A stretch of 11,915 nt of DNA from JBBTXM01 sp038062255 (GCA_038062255.1 JBBTXM010000021.1:1-11915), one strand, 5' to 3'; counted from the stretch's first letter, positions 5,043-11,915 are shown. Numbers and translations: made by a program. The notes: a model not told the origin generated them from the letters alone.

Positions 5043-6371
5043 CTACATCAGTTTTTCGACGGCTATTTTTATTCTTTCCAGACTCTCTTCTTTCCCCAAT
5101 ATTGCCATAATATCGAACGGTCCCGGGGAAGCTTTTCTGCCGGAAAGGGCAACCCGCAAAGGCCACAATAGTTTTCCTCTGTCCCCCGCTTCTTCCGCTT
5201 TTTTCATAAAAATTTTTTCTAAATTTTCTTTGGTAAAATCCTCCGCGCTTTTGGCAATTTCTTTTGAAATTTCAAGATAATTTTTAATTTCTTCGTCGCT
5301 CATGCCTTTCCAACTCAGCAAATCTTTGCCGTACTCGGGAGTTTTAAAGAAAAACTCAATTTTCTCAGGCAGTTCGGAAAATTTCTTGAGCCGCGGCTGT
5401 TCTAATTTTAAAATGTTTGAAAATTGAAAATTGAAAATTAAAAATTGAAAAAAGTCTTTTACAAAAGGCTTGGCCAATTCTACCAACTCTTCTAAAGACT
5501 TTTTTCTGATATATTCCCCGTTCATCCAGTCCAATTTCTTTATATCAAAAATCGCCCCGGATTTTTGCACTTTTTCCAATGAAAACTCTTTTATAAGTTC
5601 CTCCATAGAAAAAATTTCCCGCTCGTCTCCTGGGTTCCAACCCAAAAGAGCCAAAAAATTAACCAGTGCTTCAGGCAAATAGCCCTGCTTGCGGTAAAAA
5701 TCCAGCGACACGGCTTCGCCCTGTTTTCTCTTGGACAATTTTGACCTGTCTTCATCCAACAAAAGAGGCAAATGGGCGTAAATAGGCCTTTTCCCGCCAA
5801 GCGCTTCTATAAGAAGAATCTGGCGCGGGGTGCTGGATATAAGATCTTCGCCTCTTATTATGTGCGTAATTCCAGTATCTATATCATCTGAAACAACAGC
5901 CAAGTGGTACAATGGCTCGTTGATATTGCGAGCAATAATAAAATCGCCCAATTTCCCCACATCCATCGCCACTTCTCCCCTGATAAGATCTTGAAATATT
6001 ATGTTGCCTCCGGGATTGCGAAATCTTACCACTTCTTTGTTGGCTCCCTCTTCCTCCTTGGAAATATAGGCTTTATTTTTTTCTAGTAATATTTTTAAAT
6101 TATTTTTATAAACCTCTGTTCGCTCGGATGATTTTAAAATATCTCCGTCGAACTTTAGCCCCAGCCAATTTAGAGAATCTAAAATATTTTTTTCAAATTC
6201 ACTTTTGGAGCGCTCTTTATCCGTATCTTCGATGCGCAAAAGGCATTTTCCGCCGTTTTTTCTGGTAAATAAAAAATTGAAAAGCGCTGTCCGCGCGGAG
6301 CCCACATGAAAAGGCCCCGTGGGAGATGGAGGAAATCTTACGACTACCTTTTTCTTAAACAAATTAATCAT
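5043..6371 (-). CDS. gltX: Glutamyl-tRNA synthetase
   Basis: This class I synthetase charges tRNA with glutamate. The 442-residue protein begins with VRFPPSPTGPFHVGSARTAL (about 11-30), whose HVGS (22-25) is the HIGH-type motif. LRIEDTDKERS follows at about 45-55 and RGEDLISSTPRQ at about 173-184. The KMSKS-type loop SKLSKRKQG spans 210-218. The C-terminal anticodon-binding region (about 295-442) is normal in size but contains a phenylalanine-rich segment (FFQFLIFNFQFSNI at about 307-320) encoded by a 7-base tandem repeat. The ATG overlaps the murG stop by 8 bases (ATGATTAA), which argues for coupling. Whether it also charges tRNA-Gln cannot be seen here. The synthetase between two cell-wall genes probably reflects genome compaction rather than function. 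Confidence 0.96.
   Translation of the reverse strand: MINLFKKKVVVRFPPSPTGPFHVGSARTALFNFLFTRKNGGKCLLRIEDTDKERSKSEFEKNILDSLNWLGLKFDGDILKSSERTEVYKNNLKILLEKNKAYISKEEEGANKEVVRFRNPGGNIIFQDLIRGEVAMDVGKLGDFIIARNINEPLYHLAVVSDDIDTGITHIIRGEDLISSTPRQILLIEALGGKRPIYAHLPLLLDEDRSKLSKRKQGEAVSLDFYRKQGYLPEALVNFLALLGWNPGDEREIFSMEELIKEFSLEKVQKSGAIFDIKKLDWMNGEYIRKKSLEELVELAKPFVKDFFQFLIFNFQFSNILKLEQPRLKKFSELPEKIEFFFKTPEYGKDLLSWKGMSDEEIKNYLEISKEIAKSAEDFTKENLEKIFMKKAEEAGDRGKLLWPLRVALSGRKASPGPFDIMAILGKEESLERIKIAVEKLM
5417..5451. repeat. Five-copy 7-bp tandem repeat (TTGAAAA) inside gltX
   Basis: On the + strand TTGAAAA occurs five times in a row at 5417, 5424, 5431, 5438 and 5445; the fourth copy carries G to A. Because 7 is not a multiple of 3, three copies (21 bp) encode one 7-residue unit, seen in the protein as FQFLIFN then FQFSN. 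The repeat stays open in the gltX frame. Confidence 0.85.
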
Positions 6372-7488
6372 GTATTCCTAAATTTATTATTTCTTCCGCA
6401 ACTATATCCGCGGCGTTTGGCCGCGAAAAAGAAATGGCGCCTTTTTTCATTTTTTCTATTATTTCCGGATTACCGAGTATTTTATTTATTTGCGATAGCA
6501 GAATATTCGGAGTTAGGTTGTTTTCTTCCAAAACTTCGCACGCGCCGGTTTTGGCATAATTGTAGGCATTTTCGCGCTGGTGGTTTTGGGCGGAATTTGA
6601 AAGCGGAACCAAAATCGAGGGCAAACCCCAGGCCGCAACTTCAAAAATAGCGCCCGCTCCAGCCCTTGTCACCGCAAGCGATGCCGCCTTTGAAGCGTTT
6701 TTTAAGCCTCCTTCGTTCAAAAATGGAACAACATGGTACCGATGCTTTAAAGCCGTTAGATCCAAAATTACTCTTGCTCTAGAAGAAACATCTTGAAAAT
6801 TCTTATTGCCGGTTTGGTGTATAATCTGGTATTTGAAAACCAATTGCGGAACAACCGAAAGAACAGCTTCGTTTATTTTTTCAGCTCCCTGCGAACCGGT
6901 CAAAACCAAAACCACCGGTACGCCTTCTTCCAAATTAAATTCTTGAACCGCTTCCGGCAAATTTCCTCCGACAATTTCAGAACGCAATGGATTGCCGGCT
7001 ATAATTACTTTTTTAGGGTCAAAAAAACTGGCGCTTTCTGGGAAAGAAACAATCACCTTGTCAGCCCATTTGCCCGACCAAGAACTTACTAGCCCTGGAA
7101 TCGAATCGGATTCATGAATAACAACCGGGATTTTCAAAAGCTTTGCTGAAAAAAGCGCCGGAAAACTGGAATATCCTCCCTTTGAAAAAACAACGTCCGG
7201 CAGAAGATTATAAATTTTCCTGAATGAAGAAACAATCCCGAAAAATGTTTTTATAAAATCTAAAATATTGAGAATGGAAAAATATCTTCTTATTTTGCCC
7301 GCCGGAATTTTGATAAACTTGATATGTTCTTTCAAAAGCAAGTTGGCATCCACCGGATCATCGGCCATCAATAAAATATCAACTCTTGCTATTTTTTTTT
7401 GTTCCGCGATTTTATAAATGGAACGAGCCACCGCGATAAGCGGATAAAAATGTCCTCCTGTTCCCCCGCCTGCAAAAAGAATTTTCAT
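6364..7488 (-). CDS. murG: UDP-GlcNAc:undecaprenyl-PP-MurNAc-pentapeptide GlcNAc transferase
   Basis: MurG converts lipid I to lipid II on the inner face of the cytoplasmic membrane, the last cytoplasmic step of peptidoglycan precursor synthesis. The 374-residue GT-B protein has the acceptor-site glycine loop GGGTGGH at 7-13, with H13 equivalent to the conserved MurG histidine. FSKGGYSSFPA is at about 101-111, IHESDSIPG at about 124-132 (a variant of the common HEQN) and AGNPLR at about 164-169. The donor-site loop GSQGA lies at 198-202 and TRAGAGAIFEV at about 274-284. The final signature QNHQRENA is at 301-308. Length is typical. It overlaps ftsW by 4 bases and gltX by 8, so translation of the three is probably coupled. 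The product feeds the FtsW/RodA polymerase encoded just upstream. Usual dcw partners murC, murB and ftsQ do not follow. Confidence 0.96.
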   Translation of the reverse strand: MKILFAGGGTGGHFYPLIAVARSIYKIAEQKKIARVDILLMADDPVDANLLLKEHIKFIKIPAGKIRRYFSILNILDFIKTFFGIVSSFRKIYNLLPDVVFSKGGYSSFPALFSAKLLKIPVVIHESDSIPGLVSSWSGKWADKVIVSFPESASFFDPKKVIIAGNPLRSEIVGGNLPEAVQEFNLEEGVPVVLVLTGSQGAEKINEAVLSVVPQLVFKYQIIHQTGNKNFQDVSSRARVILDLTALKHRYHVVPFLNEGGLKNASKAASLAVTRAGAGAIFEVAAWGLPSILVPLSNSAQNHQRENAYNYAKTGACEVLEENNLTPNILLSQINKILGNPEIIEKMKKGAISFSRPNAADIVAEEIINLGIHD

Positions 7489-8585
7489 TTAGCGTGTTTT
7501 GAAATATTAAGAAAGATGCCAATTTCCGCCATCATTATCACCAAAGCCGAGCTTCCGTAGCTTATAAAAGAAAGCGGAATTCCAGTAAGCGGGATAAGCC
7601 CGACAATCGCGGCAATATTTATCAGCGCCTGGAATACTACTGTAAACAAAATGCCCATCCCCAAAAGCTGGCCAAAACGATCGCGGATACGGTTTATTAT
7701 ATACACTCCTCGGAGAAAAATAAATAAAAACAAAAGCAGCACGGCCATACTTCCCAAAAACCCCAGTTCTTCCGCCAAAATGGCAAAAATAGAATCCCCC
7801 AAAATCTCCGGCAGATTTCCAAACTTTTGGTACGAAAATCCAAAACCTTTCCCAAAAATTCCCCCAGAACCTATCGCTATAAGCGCCTGATTCAGTTGAT
7901 AACCCTTGCCCTGCACATCGCTTTGCGGGTTTAAAAAAACCGCGATCCTGTCCCTGCGATACGGTTCAAGAGCGACCAAAATGGCCAAAGACGCTATTGC
8001 TACCAAAATCAAAACACCCATTTGTTTCCAATTGCCCCCGCTCGCAAAAAACATAAAAAAAACCGCGCTTAATATCACGAGCAAAGTACCAATGTCGGGC
8101 TGGAATATTAAAAATGAAGCCACAAATCCGCTCATAATTATAAACGGCAAAAGGCCGAATTTAAAAGAACCTATGTTTTTTCCGCGGCTTTCTAGCCAAG
8201 ATGCCAAATAAGCCACAAAGGCAAACTTTAAAAATTCAGAAGGCTGGAAAGAAATAGGTCCCAACGAAAGCCACCGCCGCGCTCCGCCGTGCAACAGGCT
8301 TATTTGAGGAATCAAAACCAGAGCCATAAGCGCGCAGGATATTATCATAAGCGCAACAGACCAATTTTTCCAAAATTTATATGGAATTTTATAACATACA
8401 ATAAGTAAAACCAAACCCGGCAAAATGCCGAACAAAAACTGATGCGAAAGATAGTAGTATGGAGACCCGAATCTTTCGGCCGACAAATTCAAAGAAGCTG
8501 AAGCGAGAATCAAAATCCCCGCCACTATAACGCTAAAAGACAATATAAGGAAAATATTATCGCTGCCGAAAAAAAACTTTATCAT
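7485..8585 (-). CDS. ftsW: SEDS family peptidoglycan glycosyltransferase, FtsW (or RodA)
   Basis: SEDS proteins polymerise lipid II into glycan strands with a class B PBP partner. The 366-residue protein is almost entirely membrane segments (about ten helices). It contains GARRWLSLGPISFQPSEFLK (101-120), FQPDIGTLL (161-169), GYQLNQALIAIGSGGIFGKG (228-247), LPEILGDSIFAILAEELG (258-275) and PLTGIPLSFISYGSSA (332-347). D264 matches the essential aspartate of the SEDS family, so the enzyme should be active. Its position directly before murG favours FtsW, as in dcw clusters, but RodA cannot be excluded from sequence alone and no PBP gene is present to decide. The ATG overlaps the upstream amidohydrolase stop (ATGA) and the stop overlaps murG by 4 bases; no SD is evident. 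Confidence 0.92.
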   Translation of the reverse strand: MIKFFFGSDNIFLILSFSVIVAGILILASASLNLSAERFGSPYYYLSHQFLFGILPGLVLLIVCYKIPYKFWKNWSVALMIISCALMALVLIPQISLLHGGARRWLSLGPISFQPSEFLKFAFVAYLASWLESRGKNIGSFKFGLLPFIIMSGFVASFLIFQPDIGTLLVILSAVFFMFFASGGNWKQMGVLILVAIASLAILVALEPYRRDRIAVFLNPQSDVQGKGYQLNQALIAIGSGGIFGKGFGFSYQKFGNLPEILGDSIFAILAEELGFLGSMAVLLLFLFIFLRGVYIINRIRDRFGQLLGMGILFTVVFQALINIAAIVGLIPLTGIPLSFISYGSSALVIMMAEIGIFLNISKHAK

Positions 8586-10153
8586 TTCCGGAAAAAATGA
8601 AAACCTTTATTCTTTTTGGCCAGCACCTTTCCAAAATCCCTATCCTCAACAACAACTCCGTCATTTAGGGCAATTTCGCCGGAAAGCAATACATATTTCA
8701 TGCCCGTTGAATAATTAAAGGGGGTTTTATATGTAGACAAATCTTTCAATGTTTGCGGGTCGAATATCGCAATATCGGCAACAAAGCCAGGTTTGACCGT
8801 TCCTCTATCGCCCAGCCCAAGCAATAAAGCCGGCAACGAAGTAATTTTTTTTATGGCCTCTTCCATTTTTAAACCGGCAATAGGCGCCAACTTCGATAAA
8901 AACCTAGAAAATGCCCCAAAAGACCTTGGATGCGCCAGATTGCCTAACTCCCCGAAAGACAAATCATACCCGGCCCCGTCGCTCGCGACGCAAACGTAAT
9001 CTTTTTTTAGAAGCGAAATAAGATTTTTTTGATTTATAGTTTTCCCGAAAATCGTTGTGTTAAGATTATTTATCTTAAGTATCTCAACAATAGATTCTTC
9101 GGAACTCATACCAAGTTCCTTAGAAATTTTTTCAAGAGTGTGGCCGATTATTTTTTTATCCTCTCCGGCGGAAGCAATCAAAATCCTATCCGCATGCAAG
9201 GTGATTTTTTGCAAAGCAGAAACAATTTTATTTTTATTTTCCGCGTCTTGAAGGCGCGATAGTATTTCTTCGTTTGAACCCTGTCTCCCCCACTCCGGCA
9301 GCAAAGCCATTAACTGCGAACCAGTGCGCAAATACGGAAAAGCGTCGCAATATATCTCTACACCCTCTGCGCGAGCGCGCTCTATTATGGAAAGGGCGTT
9401 TTCAAAATCCTCCCATGCTTCGCGCCCTATGGCTTTCATGTGGGAAATTATCACGCGGGCTCCGGAACGCCTGGCTAAATCAACAGTTGCGGCAACAGCT
9501 GGCAAAAAGTTTTTGCCCTCATCTCGCAAATGTATTTTGCAAATTCTTCCATATTTTTTTGCGATTTTAAATAAATTCAGGGCTTCTTCGGTGCTTTCCC
9601 CGTTTTGGCCGTGGAATAAAAAGTTGCTCGATACTCCCCAAGCGCCCTCTTTTAAAGAACGCTCCAAGAGCAATTCGCGCTGTTGCGCCGATTCAGCATT
9701 TCTATGAATAGTTTCCTGCCCAACCAAAGTGGCTACATTGACCCCCAAACCTATTTTTTCCAAAGAACCAAAATAATCCTCCACGGAGTTCCAATCCGCG
9801 TTTATAGGAAGATTGGTCCAGCGTTCAAGCTCGGAAAGCGATTCTTTTTTTACTATAGGCGCCAGAGATTCTCCGCAATTACCGACTAAAATAGTGGAAA
9901 CACCCTGCGTAAGCATGCTCTCCTGCAAAGGACGGTGGAATAAGGTGCCGTAGACATCCGAATGCGAGGTCAAATCTATGAATCCTGGGCAGACAAAAAG
10001 GCCGGAAGCATCTATAATGCGGCCGGCATTCTCGCCCGACAAATCTCCAATTCTGGAAATATTACCGCCTTTTATGCCAATATCCGCAAAAAAAGGTTCG
10101 GCTCCGGTTCCGTCGAAAACTTTTCCATTTTTTATGATTACAGAATAAGGCAT
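8582..10153 (-). CDS. Amidohydrolase family, N-acyl-D-amino-acid deacylase (D-aminoacylase) like
   Basis: Relatives hydrolyse N-acyl-D-amino acids to free D-amino acids in the cytoplasm. The 523-residue protein has the composite beta domain at both ends (IIKNGKVFDGTGAEPFFADIGIKGG at the N-terminus, VKPGFVADIAIFD at about 453-465) around a TIM barrel. The D-aminoacylase metal site is recognisable: C93 (VGNCGES), H208 (KIHLRDEG), H238 (ISHMK) and D392 (ASDGAGYD). The metal motif after strand 1, normally H-x-H, is altered: DLTSHSD at 60-66 has threonine at the first position and keeps H64. A one-metal enzyme using the C93/H208/H238 site therefore seems likely. It starts 17 bp after recR with its own leaderless-type promoter and overlaps ftsW by 4 bases. 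The context suggests handling of D-amino acid peptide fragments, but the substrate is unproven. Confidence 0.88.
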   Translation of the reverse strand: MPYSVIIKNGKVFDGTGAEPFFADIGIKGGNISRIGDLSGENAGRIIDASGLFVCPGFIDLTSHSDVYGTLFHRPLQESMLTQGVSTILVGNCGESLAPIVKKESLSELERWTNLPINADWNSVEDYFGSLEKIGLGVNVATLVGQETIHRNAESAQQRELLLERSLKEGAWGVSSNFLFHGQNGESTEEALNLFKIAKKYGRICKIHLRDEGKNFLPAVAATVDLARRSGARVIISHMKAIGREAWEDFENALSIIERARAEGVEIYCDAFPYLRTGSQLMALLPEWGRQGSNEEILSRLQDAENKNKIVSALQKITLHADRILIASAGEDKKIIGHTLEKISKELGMSSEESIVEILKINNLNTTIFGKTINQKNLISLLKKDYVCVASDGAGYDLSFGELGNLAHPRSFGAFSRFLSKLAPIAGLKMEEAIKKITSLPALLLGLGDRGTVKPGFVADIAIFDPQTLKDLSTYKTPFNYSTGMKYVLLSGEIALNDGVVVEDRDFGKVLAKKNKGFHFFRK

Positions 10154-10159
10154 GACTAC

Positions 10160-10187
10160 ATTATAGTATATTATTTTCTGTTTTCGA
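10160..10187 (-). promoter_or_regulatory. Predicted promoter of the amidohydrolase-ftsW-murG-gltX unit, leaderless type
   Basis: A perfect -10 TATAAT (10165-10160) lies exactly 6 nt before the ATG at 10153. A -35-like TCGAAA (10187-10182) is 16 bp upstream, inside the end of recR. Spacing is identical to the cysS and S41 promoters. This suggests the cell-wall genes can be transcribed separately from rmuC-recR. Confidence 0.6.
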
Positions 10188-10758
10188 GGGCATGGCGCAG
10201 TGTATTTTCATCGGCATACTCCAAATCAATGCCCGAAGAAAGCCCCCTGGCAAGGCGTGAAAGAAAAACTTTGTCTCCGATTATCTTTTTTATATACTCG
10301 CATGTAAATTCTCCTTGTTTTGAAGGAGGCAGGGCCAAGATAACTTCAGCTTGTTCATTTTTTTTGATTTTCTTATTTAAAAAATCGATTCTTTCTTTTA
10401 TTCCGGCCTCTTCCAGCGGGTCAAACAACTTGCCCAAAACAAAGTAGGCTCCATTATATAATTTTGTTTTTTCAATATTAAATAAGTCGCTGTCTTTTTC
10501 CACAACCATTATTTTAAAGTTGTCGCGGGGAGAAGTGGAAAGGCAAAAACTACAAACATCTCCCCCCACAGAAAATATCCGAAAACAACTTCCGCACCTT
10601 CTCAAATATTTGTCCAAAGAAGATATAAGCTCCCCCATCTTTTCCCGGTCTTCTTTTGTTAAATCCACAAGAGTATAGACAAACCGGCTCGCTTGCCGCG
10701 GACCTATGCCTGGTAATTTTTGGAAAAAAGATTTCAGTTCGTTAAAAAAATTATTCAT
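10171..10758 (-). CDS. recR: Recombination mediator protein RecR
   Basis: RecR works with RecO (and RecF) to load RecA on gapped single-stranded DNA. The 195-residue protein is complete. It has an N-terminal helix-hairpin-helix (LPGIGPRQASRF at about 15-26) and a C4 zinc finger with C55, C58, C69 and C72. A Toprim domain begins MVVEKDSDLFNIEKT at about 84-98, and the Walker B-like C-terminal signature RLARGLSSGIDLEYADENTL spans about 168-187. Length matches the family (about 200). The ATG overlaps the rmuC stop by 8 bases (ATGAATAA) within the sequence GAGGAGA-ATG, so a purine-rich stretch is present but sits very close to the start. recO, recF, dnaX and ybaB are not in the window. Confidence 0.96.
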   Translation of the reverse strand: MNNFFNELKSFFQKLPGIGPRQASRFVYTLVDLTKEDREKMGELISSLDKYLRRCGSCFRIFSVGGDVCSFCLSTSPRDNFKIMVVEKDSDLFNIEKTKLYNGAYFVLGKLFDPLEEAGIKERIDFLNKKIKKNEQAEVILALPPSKQGEFTCEYIKKIIGDKVFLSRLARGLSSGIDLEYADENTLRHALENRK

Positions 10759-11797
10759 TCTCCTCGGGTTTTTCCAATAAACTTTCTTTGAAGTCTAAAT
10801 TCTCCCCTGTTAGTTTCAACACATCTTTATCTATCTTTTTAAATTCATGCGACGCGCTATTGTAGGCGCCAACAGTAGCGCTTAAGTTTTTCCCTATTTT
10901 ATGCATAAAATCCTCGTAGCTTAACAGGTGCTTGCGCAAGTCCTCCACTCTCTTGAGTATGTCTTTCGCGGATTCTTCAATCTGCATAGCGCGCAAGCCC
11001 TGCAAAATAGTCTGCAAATACGCCAAAAAGGACGTGGGAGAAACAATAACAACCCGCTTTTCTTTAAAAGCGTATTCAATTAAATCTCTGGTGTTTACCT
11101 TAACGGTTCCAACCTGGTTTATCAAAAGGTCGTAATAAATCGCCTCCGATGGAATAAACATCAAAGCAAATTCCATTGTTCCCTCTTCCGGCTTTACGTA
11201 TTTGGAGGTTTCGTCGATTCGATTTTTCAAATCTTGCCGAAAAAGCTTTTCCAACCTCTCTTTTTCTGCAGAGTCGCGAGTTTCCAAAATCCTATTATAA
11301 TTTTCCAATGAAAATTTTGAGTCAATCGGTATGACTTTATCTTTTACAAAAATCACCGCATCAACTATTGTGCCGTCTTTGAACGGATATTGGAGTTGGA
11401 AACTCCCAGGAGGCAAAACGTTGTCTAAAACGGTTTTTAAATAATATTCTCCAAGGACTCCGCGCTGTTTAGGATTTTTCAAAATATCTTGCAGGTTTTG
11501 CAATTGGTCCGCAAAATTTATAACTTGTTTGTTTGTTTCGTCCAACTTTGTCAGCTTTTCCGTAACGTCGCGTATGATTTTGGCGCTTTCGGAAAACTGG
11601 TGCTGTAAAATTTTGGTGGACTCCCCCATTTTCGCGTCCAGCTTTTGGTCGATATTTTTGGCAAATTCGTTAATCTGGCTCTGGAGCATCAAAAACGACT
11701 GGCCGAAAGAAGATTCCTCCTTTTTTCCCTTGGAAAGAAGGTAAAAAACCGCGACCCCCAAAGCTATACCTAAAACCAAAATTAGAACAAAATTCAT
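10751..11797 (-). CDS. rmuC: DNA recombination protein RmuC
   Basis: RmuC is a predicted nuclease-fold protein that limits inversions at short inverted repeats in E. coli; its biochemical activity is not settled. The 348-residue product is shorter than many relatives, mainly because of a reduced coiled coil. It has an N-terminal membrane helix (about 3-21), a coiled coil (about 33-106) and the RmuC domain (about 110-300). The PD-(D/E)XK-like core is visible: E117 in QRGVLGEYYL, D146 in GTIVDAVIF, and D159/K161 in VIPIDSKFSLENY. TMEFALMFIPSEAIYYDLL (207-225) and VVIVSPTSFLAYLQTI (249-264) are further family blocks. It begins the leftward array, divergent from tRNA-Tyr, and overlaps recR by 8 bases. 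A -10 TAGAAT lies 6 nt before the ATG. The pairing with recR suggests a shared repair function. Confidence 0.94.
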   Translation of the reverse strand: MNFVLILVLGIALGVAVFYLLSKGKKEESSFGQSFLMLQSQINEFAKNIDQKLDAKMGESTKILQHQFSESAKIIRDVTEKLTKLDETNKQVINFADQLQNLQDILKNPKQRGVLGEYYLKTVLDNVLPPGSFQLQYPFKDGTIVDAVIFVKDKVIPIDSKFSLENYNRILETRDSAEKERLEKLFRQDLKNRIDETSKYVKPEEGTMEFALMFIPSEAIYYDLLINQVGTVKVNTRDLIEYAFKEKRVVIVSPTSFLAYLQTILQGLRAMQIEESAKDILKRVEDLRKHLLSYEDFMHKIGKNLSATVGAYNSASHEFKKIDKDVLKLTGENLDFKESLLEKPEENE

Positions 11798-11803
11798 GAG
11801 TTT

Positions 11804-11809
11804 ATTCTA
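11804..11809 (-). promoter_or_regulatory. Possible -10 element of rmuC, leaderless spacing
   Basis: TAGAAT (5/6 to consensus) ends exactly 6 nt before the ATG at 11797. The -35 position at 17 bp holds only TTTATT. The spacing agrees with the other predicted leaderless starts in this window. Confidence 0.45.
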
Positions 11810-11822
11810 TCTTGAACAAGAT
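11809..11822. promoter_or_regulatory. Perfect 14-bp palindrome between divergent promoters, possible operator
   Basis: ATCTTG-AA-CAAGAT is a perfect dyad with 6-bp arms. It covers the -35 of the tRNA-Tyr promoter and abuts the rmuC -10. The position is suitable for a dimeric regulator acting on both genes, but a chance palindrome cannot be excluded. Confidence 0.35.
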
Positions 11823-11840
11823 CAAAAATAAAGATATAAT
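11812..11840 (+). promoter_or_regulatory. Predicted tRNA-Tyr promoter
   Basis: TTGAAC (11812-11817), a 17-bp spacer and a perfect TATAAT (11835-11840) give an expected start near 11847, a few nt before the tRNA 5' end at about 11854. Unlike the mRNA promoters here, this one leaves a short leader for processing. Confidence 0.7.
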
Positions 11841-11853
11841 AACATTTAAGCCT

Positions 11854-11915
11854 GCGCAGATGGCGGAGTGGTCAATCGCAGTGGACTGTAAATCCACCGC
11901 CCGGAAGGGCTACGA
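11854..11915 (+). tRNA. tRNA-Tyr (anticodon GUA), 5' part, cut by the window end
   Basis: The acceptor 5' strand GCGCAGA (11854-11860) is followed by TG, the D stem GCG/CGC around an 11-nt loop, and the anticodon stem GTGGA/TCCAC with loop CTGTAAA (anticodon GTA at 11888-11890). A long variable arm follows with stem GCCC/GGGC closed by a GGAA tetraloop (11899-11910). The long arm and GUA anticodon fit bacterial class II tRNA-Tyr. The T arm, acceptor 3' strand and CCA status lie outside the window, so acceptor pairing could not be checked. Confidence 0.93.

Noticed and set aside
5417..5451. CRISPR-like array
   Set aside because: The units are 7 bp, contiguous and without spacers; this is a simple tandem repeat in a coding region.
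9962..10447. A 161-codon + strand frame spanning the amidohydrolase start and recR
   Set aside because: It is antisense to two well-identified genes, crosses their promoter region and has no recognisable motif.
11854..11915. tRNA as an integration site (att) for a mobile element
   Set aside because: Only the 5' part is visible and no integrase or repeated tRNA fragment is present in the window.

Overview
The window looks like chromosomal DNA of a Candidate Phyla Radiation bacterium (Patescibacteria), most likely Parcubacteria-like. It is moderately AT-rich and very compact, with no gap between genes above about 90 bp. Neighbouring genes often overlap by 4, 8 or 12 bases, and clear Shine-Dalgarno sequences are scarce. 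The small single-pass membrane proteins and the coiled-coil M23 hydrolase with two extracellular cysteines resemble proteins I associate with that group. TGA is used as an ordinary stop (S41 protease, L9, M23 gene), so this is not a lineage that reads TGA as glycine. Phylum placement is inferred from gene character, not from a search.

Left part (1-2536). The 5' two thirds of cysS is read leftward. A C-terminal processing protease (S41) is read rightward from a shared 17-bp gap and overlaps rplI (L9). rplI meets rpmA (L27) tail to tail with a 12-bp overlap.

Middle (2537-3482). This is the accessory part. A short membrane-anchored ORF, probably truncated, runs into a convergent gene for a putative homing-endonuclease-like protein (N-terminal HNH-associated repeat plus a PD-(D/E)XK/Vsr-like nuclease core). 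After it come 89 bp of non-coding DNA that may hold remnants of the interrupted gene.

Right part (3483-11797). Eight leftward genes are packed head to tail: rmuC, recR, an N-acyl-D-amino-acid deacylase-like amidohydrolase, ftsW/rodA, murG, gltX, an M23 hydrolase of EnvC/PcsB/CwlO type, and a 93-residue membrane protein. Within this array, lipid II synthesis (MurG), septal or lateral glycan polymerisation (FtsW/RodA) and wall cleavage (M23) form a cell-wall and division module. It is preceded by a repair pair (RmuC, RecR) and interrupted by a tRNA synthetase. The right edge holds the 5' part of a class II tRNA-Tyr(GUA) read rightward.

The most striking non-coding pattern is a -10 hexamer lying exactly 6 nt before the ATG at cysS, the S41 gene, the amidohydrolase, the M23 gene and rmuC. 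This predicts transcription starting at the start codon, that is, leaderless mRNAs. Three of these also have a -35 TTGAAA or TCGAAA element 16 bp further up. The tRNA promoter, which needs a 5' leader, is placed differently. I saw no CRISPR array, prophage, IS element, rRNA or convincing intrinsic terminator.
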